Shown here piece after piece: positions 1 through 5,034 of a stretch of 9,890 nt of DNA (positions are counted from its first letter, which is position 1; each line of letters begins with the position of its first letter). Origin of the DNA: JALCSJ01 sp036788835 (lineage in GTDB: Bacteria > Bacillota > Negativicutes > Acidaminococcales > Acidaminococcaceae); the NCBI GenBank assembly GCA_036788835.1, contig DAIQMR010000045.1, forward strand, positions 1-9,890. Reading direction: 5' to 3'. Both the position numbers and the translations under genes were made by a program. A model generated the notes under the pieces. The model searched no databases and was not told the DNA's origin. It saw only the letters and a list, made by a program, of their open reading frames with translations.

Positions 1-55
1 AATCCGGTGTTAGTATGGAAATTAAAGAATAAAGAAGCAAGCTAGCCTGTGAGGA
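1..55. repeat. Direct repeat A, copy A1 (possibly extends left of window)
   Basis: These bases match 2314-2368 at 54 of 55 positions; the single difference is t43 against c2356. The match starts at the first base of the window, so the repeat may continue further left. It covers the left arm of a terminator-like hairpin plus about 35 bases beyond it. The copy follows the small cysteine-rich gene that ends at 94, just as copy A2 follows the gene ending at 2425. Confidence 0.9.
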
Positions 56-81
56 TTAGTGGTCCCGAAGGTTAGCTTGCT
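36..81 (-). terminator. Hairpin terminator after the Hsp90-like gene
   Basis: Bases 36-48 (AGCAAGCTAGCCT) and 69-81 (AGGTTAGCTTGCT) form a 13-bp stem with one imperfect pair and a 20-base loop. On the minus strand the hairpin starts 13 bases after the stop codon of the gene at 94-438 and is followed by a T-rich but interrupted tract (TCTTTATTCTTTA). It is likely a rho-independent terminator. The stem pairs slightly better on the plus strand, where the imperfect pair becomes G-U, so it could act in both directions. Confidence 0.65.
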
Positions 82-93
82 GTTAAGTATTAT

Positions 94-438
94 TTAAAGC
101 AGTTCTTTATTATCCAAAACAATTTTGCCAGCAGTGCAAGCAGGGCAAAAACAATACTTGCCACCTTCGGCTTTTACTTTTCTAGCAGTCTCCGCTAATT
201 GTTGGGCTGTAGCAGCACCGAATATTTTTTCTCCTGTTTCTGATGCGAACAATGCTAAAACAGCATCAATAGTCTGCACATCAGCTTCCAATTCTGCTAC
301 CAATTTCTTAGCAGCTTCAGTTTGCTTTGAAGTATCTACGGAAGCCAAATATTCCTGACATACTGCCTTTAATTCAGCGCAACAACTGGGTGCTTCCATA
401 ACTTCCTTCACTTTTAATAAAATTTCTTTTTTGTCCAT
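94..438 (-). CDS. Small cysteine-rich 'Hsp90-like' labelled protein
   Basis: This 114-residue soluble, mostly helical protein resembles small Clostridia/Negativicutes proteins that databases commonly call 'molecular chaperone Hsp90' or 'heat-shock protein'. It has neither the length nor the ATPase domain of real Hsp90, so I treat the name as a label and the function as unknown. Visible features are a CC pair (C19, C20), C27, and a C-terminal CFCPAC cluster (C96, C98, C101). The cysteines could bind a metal or act as a redox site; that is inference. The ATG at 438 is preceded by a good GGGAGG ribosome-binding site. It has its own promoter at 496-525, whose spacer contains a palindrome matching the one in the marR promoter. 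It therefore probably belongs to the regulon of the MarR protein encoded 94 bases upstream. It ends at a hairpin terminator. Confidence 0.75.
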   Translation of the reverse strand: MDKKEILLKVKEVMEAPSCCAELKAVCQEYLASVDTSKQTEAAKKLVAELEADVQTIDAVLALFASETGEKIFGAATAQQLAETARKVKAEGGKYCFCPACTAGKIVLDNKELL

Positions 439-495
439 AATCTTTTCCTCCCAATTAAATTATTTTATATATACAACCACGTTAGACTTTCAACC

Positions 496-525
496 ATTAA
501 ATTAGACGTCTAACTATATTGTCAA
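496..525 (-). promoter_or_regulatory. Promoter of Hsp90-like gene with MarR operator
   Basis: On the minus strand, TTGACA (525-520) is followed after 18 bases by TTTAAT (501-496). The spacer contains the perfect 12-bp palindrome TTAGACGTCTAA (502-513), which shares TTAGA-NN-TCTAA with the palindrome in the marR promoter. A further half site, GTTAGAC, lies at 481-487 downstream of the -10. MarR bound here would cover the space between the two hexamers and block RNA polymerase, so repression is the likely outcome. Confidence 0.75.
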
Positions 526-532
526 AAAAATA

Positions 533-958
533 TTATTGCATATTTTCTAACACTCTACCTAATAAGTTCTCCAATTGCTTTTGCTCATTATCACTAAAAC
601 CTTGAAACAACCTTGCAGCTAGATGAAGTGAAATATTGTAAAAAACATCTTGAAAACCTCTGCCTTTATCCGTCAATCGTACATAAGACACCCTTGCGTC
701 TTCTTCGGACTCTTCTTTCTTGACCAATCCCAAAGCAACTAGTTTATTTACCAATACGGTTACCGTAGGCTTTGTTCTATGAATCTTATCCGCCAACATC
801 TTCATGGTAACATCTTCCTGATGGAATAATACCATCAAAATATCGCCATGGGATGGAACTAAACCGGTAATATCATTTTTGTACAGCTCATCCATAATAT
901 AGGCATTGGCCCGTTCTTTAATTTTGCTTATTTGAGAAATTGCATTTGATATTTTCAT
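533..958 (-). CDS. MarR-family transcriptional regulator
   Basis: This is a 141-residue winged-helix repressor of usual MarR length. A helical N-terminus (1-30) leads to the recognition domain. The helix-turn-helix is at about 52-76 (LADKIHRTKPTVTVLVNKL), and the wing at 80-97 carries the family D-x-R signature (D87, R89). The C-terminal helix (about 102-140) should complete the dimer interface. The ATG at 958 lies where transcription from the consensus promoter at 965-993 is expected to begin, so the mRNA is probably leaderless. No Shine-Dalgarno site falls inside the transcript, and the only nearby internal Met (residue 22) lacks one too. It likely represses itself and the downstream cysteine-rich gene through the palindromes at 971-984 and 502-513. 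MarR proteins usually release DNA on binding a small aromatic ligand or on cysteine oxidation. This one has no cysteine, so a ligand is more likely; the ligand is unknown. Confidence 0.92.
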   Translation of the reverse strand: MKISNAISQISKIKERANAYIMDELYKNDITGLVPSHGDILMVLFHQEDVTMKMLADKIHRTKPTVTVLVNKLVALGLVKKEESEEDARVSYVRLTDKGRGFQDVFYNISLHLAARLFQGFSDNEQKQLENLLGRVLENMQ

Positions 959-964
959 GTTTCC

Positions 965-993
965 ATTATAGTTAGATATCTAACTTTTGTCAA
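965..993 (-). promoter_or_regulatory. Consensus marR promoter with palindromic operator in spacer
   Basis: On the minus strand, TTGACA (993-988) and TATAAT (970-965) are both perfect consensus hexamers with the optimal 17-base spacer. The spacer contains the perfect 14-bp palindrome GTTAGATATCTAAC (971-984). An unregulated promoter this strong would be very active, so tight autorepression by MarR is expected. The start point expected about 7 bases after the -10 is the A of the marR ATG. Confidence 0.85.
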
Positions 994-1013
994 GTAAAAT
1001 CTACACCAAACAA

Positions 1014-1083
1014 TCAAGCCGGTCTACGAATTTTCGAACTCGTAAACCGGCTTATTTAACATCTATTCAGACCACCCAACTAT
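1014..1083. repeat. Direct repeat B, copy B1
   Basis: These 70 bases match 2941-3010 at 67 positions, with differences at 1069, 1071 and 1073. The core is a long imperfect inverted repeat: arms 1016-1029 and 1040-1053, a 14-bp stem with one mismatch, outer ends AAGCCGGT/ACCGGCTT and a 10-base loop. On the minus strand it lies after arsR and 56 bases before marR, so it may help end the arsR transcript, although no T-run follows. The conserved sequence extends 30 bases past the hairpin, which a terminator alone does not explain. Confidence 0.88.
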
Positions 1084-1124
1084 TAAGTTTTACAGAAATG
1101 TTCTGCTTATCGCCATCTGTTTAT

Positions 1125-1141
1125 TTTCCTTAAGGCTAGCT
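1125..1141. repeat. Fragment of repeat A right arm
   Basis: The 17 bases starting TTTCCTTAAGG match 2375-2391 in the A2 hairpin with one difference (c1136 against t2386). The matching left arm and the 35 bases of repeat A beyond it are missing here. The fragment lies shortly after the arsR stop, the position repeat A takes after the other two genes, so it may be a decayed third copy. A chance match of this length is unlikely but possible in A+T-rich DNA. Confidence 0.45.
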
Positions 1142-1159
1142 AATTATTGGTGCACTTAA

Positions 1160-1519
1160 TCACATATTTATATCTTCCCTATCCGGTAAATCCGCTGTTA
1201 TTTTTTTTGCCTTTGTAAAAAGCCTTATAAGCTGTTCAAAGCCCTTCTGTTCAGAGTCGAAAAAATAATAATTTTTTGTACCTTCTCTGCGCATTTTTAA
1301 TATACCGGCTTTTTTTAATATCTGAAGATGATGGGAAACAGCTGGGCGAGATAAATGTGTTTTTTGCGTAATATCAAGAACCCTTACACCTAAACATTGC
1401 TCCATTTTCATCATTTCAAGGATAAGATGCTGTCTATTTTCATCACCTAATGCTACAAGTATATTTTTACATTTTTCAAATTCAGTTGCTAATTCTTCAA
1501 TATCTGCCTTTGTATGCAT
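1160..1519 (-). CDS. ArsR-family transcriptional regulator
   Basis: This 119-residue winged-helix regulator has a helix-turn-helix at about 48-75, including the SRPAVSHHLQILKKAG recognition helix typical of ArsR/SmtB proteins. A beta wing follows at 76-86 (MRREGTKNYYF). The cysteine pair that binds metal in classical ArsR (CxC in the recognition region) is absent: the only cysteines are C17 and C42. It therefore probably senses something other than arsenite, such as a redox or organic signal. The ATG follows directly on the nitroreductase stop (TAAATG), with a GAGGT ribosome-binding site inside the end of that gene, so the two are translationally coupled. The 18-bp palindrome over the operon promoter at 2202-2219 is its probable operator. 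Confidence 0.9.
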   Translation of the reverse strand: MHTKADIEELATEFEKCKNILVALGDENRQHLILEMMKMEQCLGVRVLDITQKTHLSRPAVSHHLQILKKAGILKMRREGTKNYYFFDSEQKGFEQLIRLFTKAKKITADLPDREDINM

Positions 1520-2170
1520 TTATATTACCTCGTGGCCAGAAGCTAACTGAAAGTGATATTTAACAATGCCTAAGTCCATACTCGTATAAAAGCCTATTCC
1601 CTTAACCTTTGCACTTACTGTTCCATCATCTAGTAATGTGAAGTAAAATTTCTGCTGATTAACTGCAGTTGGTGCCAGCAAAGCTGCTGCAATGCCTTCT
1701 TTAAACCATTCCGGCATATTATCTGCACAATTACAGACTTCAGCTATGCTCTTACTCTTATGCTGAACACCATTATTTTCTCCATATCCTAAAGCAATTA
1801 GGCAGGCTTGCTTTTCACCATTTTTTATGTCGGCAGCACTTTTTCCATGTGTCATAGCTACCCAGCAGGTATTCAGTCCTAATTCTTGTGCTTTTAGTAC
1901 AACCATTTCTCCATAATACCCTGTCGTTTCATCAAGTTTTCCACTCTTTGGACCAACTAAGGCAATATAATTATTAACTCCCGTAAACTTTCCGTAATGG
2001 GCCATCATGCTATCAAAACATTTAGGCTCATTAAAGATAAGCTGTATGTTTAACCCTGATTCTAAATTGCATTGTTTCACAAGAGCACGGAGAATATTTC
2101 TCTTATCTTCTTCAATAGGCTTACTACTATACTGACGCACGCTGTGACGTTCCATAATAACTCTATCCAT
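1520..2170 (-). CDS. Nitroreductase-family FMN oxidoreductase
   Basis: This 216-residue protein is of the putative TM-nitroreductase type. The N-terminal MERHSVRQY segment (R8, S10, R12) matches the FMN-phosphate-binding start of the family. EMVVLKAQELGLNTCWVA (about 88-105) and the APTAVNQQKF motif (166-175) match further flavin-contact regions. GFYTSMDLGIVKYHFQLA at the C-terminus matches the conserved end. Such enzymes reduce nitro compounds, quinones or flavins with NAD(P)H in the cytoplasm; the substrate here is not evident. The ATG at 2170 has a clear GGAGGT ribosome-binding site. It is the first gene of an operon with arsR, which suggests induction by a compound the regulator senses. 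Confidence 0.88.
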   Translation of the reverse strand: MDRVIMERHSVRQYSSKPIEEDKRNILRALVKQCNLESGLNIQLIFNEPKCFDSMMAHYGKFTGVNNYIALVGPKSGKLDETTGYYGEMVVLKAQELGLNTCWVAMTHGKSAADIKNGEKQACLIALGYGENNGVQHKSKSIAEVCNCADNMPEWFKEGIAAALLAPTAVNQQKFYFTLLDDGTVSAKVKGIGFYTSMDLGIVKYHFQLASGHEVI

Positions 2171-2201
2171 ATGATTACCTCCAAATATTGCACTATTAGT
2201 T

Positions 2202-2224
2202 CAATTGTTTAAACCATTGTACCA
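2202..2224 (-). promoter_or_regulatory. Promoter and ArsR operator of nitroreductase operon
   Basis: On the minus strand, TGGTACAAT (2224-2216) is an extended -10 box; no good -35 is visible at the right spacing. The 18-bp near-palindrome CAATTGTTTAAACCATTG (2202-2219) has one mismatched base pair per half. It overlaps the -10 and the start region. This placement fits autorepression by the ArsR protein of the same operon. The assignment is by position and symmetry only. Confidence 0.6.
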
Positions 2225-2313
2225 TATTTCATGAATAATACATTATTGGTAAAGAAAATCGAGATGAATAAAAAAAATCACCGTCTTTGACGACCACTTC
2301 ACAGTGGAGTTCA

Positions 2314-2368
2314 AATCCGGTGTTAGTATGGAAATTAAAGAATAAAGAAGCAAGCCAGCCTGTGAGGA
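2314..2368. repeat. Direct repeat A, copy A2
   Basis: This is the second copy of the 55-base repeat at 1-55, with one difference. It includes the left arm of a hairpin (2349-2361) and 35 bases beyond it. The right arm (2383-2395) is also conserved in A1, but the loop between the arms differs between the copies. On the minus strand it follows the TIGR04076 gene. Confidence 0.9.
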
Positions 2369-2395
2369 ATGATATTTCCTTAAGGTTAGCTTGCT
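2349..2395 (-). terminator. Hairpin terminator after TIGR04076 gene
   Basis: Arms 2349-2361 and 2383-2395 can form a 13-bp stem with two imperfect pairs. An inner AGGAA/TTCCT stem (2366-2370 region with 2376-2380) strengthens the top. On the minus strand it begins 30 bases after the stop codon at 2425 and is followed by T-rich sequence, as in copy A1. Confidence 0.6.
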
Positions 2396-2424
2396 CTGTG
2401 CTTACTTTGACAAACTGGAATTTA

Positions 2425-2835
2425 TCAACCAGTATATGCATCGCTTACAGAGTTTTTGAAATTCTGTTTTTCGAGCCACTGCTTTTCTTCGTCATTTTCT
2501 GGAATATCAATTCTTTCAATCTTGAAGATAACGGGTCTTGTTCCATCATTACAGCAGGCAATCATCATTCTCTCATCGTTTGTCCATTTGTGCATAATTG
2601 AACCACCCTGCAAAGCAGTATATACATATCTGCTGATACAATCCCATGCCTCACCACAAAATTTTCCATTCATTAAATGATAGAAATCATCTCGCTCACC
2701 ATTTCTTTCCAGCTCAAATGTATCTCCAACCTTGAAATACGGACAAGGTCCCGATTTTGGATTAGCAAGAAACTTCTCTTGTAAATCAGGGAATACCTTT
2801 GTTTCTAATACAGTTATTTTGCATTTATGCTGCAT
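2425..2835 (-). CDS. TIGR04076 family protein
   Basis: This 136-residue cytoplasmic protein has the hallmarks of the TIGR04076 family: an N-terminal KCKITVLET strand, GPCPYFKVGDTFEL (29-42), an AWDCISRYVYTALQGG helix (63-78), and IACCNDGTRPVIFKIERI (92-109). The family function is not established; the conserved cysteines (C31, C60, C66, C94, C95) suggest a metal or redox role. It is longer than many members, with a charged C-terminal tail from about 112. I chose the ATG at 2835 because an AGGAGG ribosome-binding site lies 9 bases upstream; the upstream TTG at 2853 overlaps that site. It is a single-gene transcript with its own extended -10 promoter, and ends at the A2 hairpin. Confidence 0.82.
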   Translation of the reverse strand: MQHKCKITVLETKVFPDLQEKFLANPKSGPCPYFKVGDTFELERNGERDDFYHLMNGKFCGEAWDCISRYVYTALQGGSIMHKWTNDERMMIACCNDGTRPVIFKIERIDIPENDEEKQWLEKQNFKNSVSDAYTG

Positions 2836-2880
2836 ATTATATCGCCTCCTCAAATTCTAATTTGTACTACTCTACTTGCC

Positions 2881-2927
2881 ATTATACCATCTTCCGCGCA
2901 AACAAGGTAGATAGCTATATCCCTTGT
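2881..2927 (-). promoter_or_regulatory. Promoter and upstream palindrome of TIGR04076 gene
   Basis: On the minus strand, TGGTATAAT (2889-2881) is a consensus extended -10 with no recognisable -35. Upstream lies a 26-bp imperfect palindrome (2902-2927), symmetric at 22 of 26 positions, with outer arms ACAAGG/CCTTGT and a central ATAGCTAT. Its centre falls about 41 bases before the expected start point. That spacing is typical of activators that replace a missing -35 contact. The regulator is not identifiable from this window. Confidence 0.55.
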
Positions 2928-2940
2928 CTGTTATTATAAT

Positions 2941-3010
2941 TCAAGCCGGTCTACGAATTTTCGAACTCGTAAACCGGCTTATTTAACATCTATTCCGTCA
3001 ACCCAACTAT
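2941..3010. repeat. Direct repeat B, copy B2
   Basis: This is the second copy of the 70-base repeat at 1014-1083 (67 of 70 identical). The hairpin arms are 2943-2956 and 2967-2980. It begins 26 bases beyond the stop of the last recombinase gene and lies 106 bases before the TIGR04076 start. It may end the recombinase transcript, although there is no T-run. It also lies where one end of the integrated element would be expected. Confidence 0.88.
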
Positions 3011-3036
3011 AATGTCAAAGCATCAAATATCTCTTC

Positions 3037-4602
3037 CTAATCTCTCACATCAACTTGCATTCCAGACTTAAACTCTACTGTGAGCCTATCCTTATGGACG
3101 ATTATTTTCTCCACAAGTTTTCGTACCATGACTTCGCTGTATTCCTGAGGAGCTGCTTTCATATCCTGCAAAAACTTATTGGTATCAATCATCCTCTTCT
3201 GCTGCCCTACCAGAACTGCATTCTTTGCCAGAACCGTCTCTTTCTGTTTACGGAGACGCTTTATCTCATCCCCTAGCAGGGAATAATCCTGTCGCTTATT
3301 GGCCACTTTTAAAAGCTCTTGCTGCAAAACATCCATTTTTCTGTCTATCTCCTGCACTTCGATATTATCAATTTTTCCGATAACAGATTGGATGTTGTGC
3401 TCCAATATGGTCATGAACTTTGACTTGCTGGCAAAGACCTTCTGGACGGCATCAACCACGGCTTGTTTAAGGTCATCTTCCCATACGGTCCTGCCTGAGC
3501 AATTGACTTCACTCCTATCAAGCCTGTTGGCGCACCGCCAAACTATGGACTTGCACCCGTGATTGTTCCAATGAATACGCCTATAAATATCTCCGCAGCT
3601 GCTGCAGTAAACAATAGTAGAAAGAGCGTAACGGCTGCTATAGACTCGTTTCTTGCCGTTTCCCCCAAGCTTTATATGTCTCCTGCGTTCCATTTCCTCC
3701 TGCACCTGCCTAAACAAATCCTTTGGGATTATTGCCTCGTGGTTATCCTCAACATAGTACTGAGGAACCAGACCGTCATTTTTCACCCTTTTCTTGGTGA
3801 GAAAGTCAATCGTATAGGTCTTCTGCAAAAGGGCATCCCCCATGTATTTCTCGTTTTGGAGCATTTTGGCAAGGGCATCTGGACGCCACTTGGTTTTGCC
3901 TGCTGACGTTAGAATATGTTCAGCCATGAGTCCTCTTGCTATTTCAATGAGGCTCTTCCCCTCAAGATACTCCCGAAAGATTCTTTTAACAACGGCGGCT
4001 CCTTTAGGCTCCACCACAAGAGCACCCTTTTCGTCCTTGGTGTATCCCATGAAGCGATTATGGTTAATCTGAACCTTTCCTTGCTGATAACGATACTGCA
4101 GGCCAAGCTTCACATTCTGACTCAAGGACTGGCTTTCCTGCTGAGCTAAGGAAGCCATAATTGTCAGCAGAACCTCGCCTTTGGCATCCATTGTATTGAT
4201 GGACTCCTTCTCGAAGTATACAGGAATATTCTTGGCCTTTAATTCACGGATGTATTTCAGGCAGTCCAAGGTGTTTCTAGCAAACCGACTGATGGACTTT
4301 GTGACAATCATATCAATATGACCTGCCATGCACTCACTGATCATGCGGTTGAACTCCCCACGCTTTTTCGTATTGGTTCCCGAGATGCCGTCATCTGCAA
4401 ATATCCCGGCAAAGGCCCACTGAGGATTGTTTTGTATGAAGGAAGTATAGTGACTTACCTGTGCTTCGTAGCTTGTTGCCTGTTCCTCGCTTTCCGTGGA
4501 TACCCGGCAATAGGCAGCAACCCTTACCTTGGGCGGCTCGTCCTTAGCCACGGAATTACCTACTCTTGCCCTTGCGGGGATTATCGTCATTTTTCCCGCC
4601 AT
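3037..4602 (-). CDS. Large serine recombinase (third gene of triad)
   Basis: This 521-residue site-specific recombinase has an N-terminal resolvase domain (about 26-170) with catalytic S35 in AAYCRVSTES, the DDGISGT segment and the SRFARN arginine motif (105-110). The 'recombinase' DNA-binding domain spans about 180-310. A zinc ribbon follows, with C333, C336, C357 and C368. A coiled-coil stretch (about 410-470) precedes a C-terminal tail. All catalytic and zinc residues are present, so it looks active. It would cut and rejoin attachment sites through a serine-DNA linkage during integration or excision. It starts with ATG immediately after the stop of the middle gene (TAAATG), with a GAGAGGTG site inside that gene. 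Being the last gene before non-element DNA fits an element-end integrase. Confidence 0.93.
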   Translation of the reverse strand: MAGKMTIIPARARVGNSVAKDEPPKVRVAAYCRVSTESEEQATSYEAQVSHYTSFIQNNPQWAFAGIFADDGISGTNTKKRGEFNRMISECMAGHIDMIVTKSISRFARNTLDCLKYIRELKAKNIPVYFEKESINTMDAKGEVLLTIMASLAQQESQSLSQNVKLGLQYRYQQGKVQINHNRFMGYTKDEKGALVVEPKGAAVVKRIFREYLEGKSLIEIARGLMAEHILTSAGKTKWRPDALAKMLQNEKYMGDALLQKTYTIDFLTKKRVKNDGLVPQYYVEDNHEAIIPKDLFRQVQEEMERRRHIKLGGNGKKRVYSSRYALSTIVYCSSCGDIYRRIHWNNHGCKSIVWRCANRLDRSEVNCSGRTVWEDDLKQAVVDAVQKVFASKSKFMTILEHNIQSVIGKIDNIEVQEIDRKMDVLQQELLKVANKRQDYSLLGDEIKRLRKQKETVLAKNAVLVGQQKRMIDTNKFLQDMKAAPQEYSEVMVRKLVEKIIVHKDRLTVEFKSGMQVDVRD

Positions 4603-5034
4603 TTATCGCACCTCTCTTTCTATCAGGCTATAAGCAAACTCTGCCTGCTTGTACGGGTCTGTAAACTTAACTTCTACTTTTTTCATCCAGAACCGAACCT
4701 CAGGATCCGCAGATGCCGAGTTAGGCAAAGCCGTAGCCTTTCTGTTTATTCTTCCCAGGGCAACGGCTCTTTTATGCCGTTCTTCCTGGGCTTTTTGAAA
4801 AGTCTCCTCATCAATAATGGCAGGGTAAAATTCGGTACCGAGATATGTCGAATTTGAAATCATCCTAGATGCCTGACCATGCCATGTGCAAATCCCGGCC
4901 TTTGCCGCCGCTTTATACAGACTGTCACCCGCAAGATAATTATCATAAAGGGTTCTTACCTGAGCTGCCTGTGTTTCATCAACTTTGGCCTTGCCGTCTA
5001 CAACAGTATAGCCATAATAAATTATCCCCTTCAT
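4603..5034 (-). CDS. Recombinase-domain-only accessory protein
   Basis: This 143-residue protein has no resolvase catalytic domain (no YCRVS motif or catalytic serine) and no zinc ribbon. Residues 1-90 resemble only the middle 'recombinase' DNA-binding domain: compare YGYTVVDGKAKVDE, QVRTLYDNYLAG, ISNSTYLG and DEETFQKAQEERHK with the corresponding stretches of both neighbours. The last 50 residues are charged and not recognisable. It is joined by TAAATG junctions to a large serine recombinase on each side, so the three should be made together in related amounts. It may bind attachment-site DNA as a partner subunit or act as a directionality factor; this is inference. It is an intact reading frame with its own ATG and a modest ribosome-binding site, so it is not simply a broken recombinase. 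Confidence 0.85.
   Translation of the reverse strand: MKGIIYYGYTVVDGKAKVDETQAAQVRTLYDNYLAGDSLYKAAAKAGICTWHGQASRMISNSTYLGTEFYPAIIDEETFQKAQEERHKRAVALGRINRKATALPNSASADPEVRFWMKKVEVKFTDPYKQAEFAYSLIEREVR

Noticed and set aside
1093..1105. Short hairpin CAGAA-ATG-TTCTG
   Set aside because: A 5-bp stem with a 3-base loop in A+T-rich DNA is too weak to call.
2229..2441. 70-codon minus-strand frame between nitroreductase and TIGR04076 gene
   Set aside because: It lies across repeat A2 and its hairpin, overlaps the end of a real gene, lacks a ribosome-binding site and resembles no family.
1014..3010. B1 and B2 as attL and attR of a small integrated element
   Set aside because: Large serine recombinases leave attL and attR sharing only a short core, not 70 bp, and the DNA between the copies holds no recombinase. 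Repeats bordering cargo explain it better.
2983..3013. Plus-strand promoter-like TTAACA and TATAAT
   Set aside because: The spacer is 19 bases, the -10 is not kept in copy B1, and it would only transcribe antisense into the recombinase gene.
4318..4857. 179-codon plus-strand frame
   Set aside because: It is antisense to the recombinase genes and reads as a low-complexity shadow without domain or ribosome-binding site.
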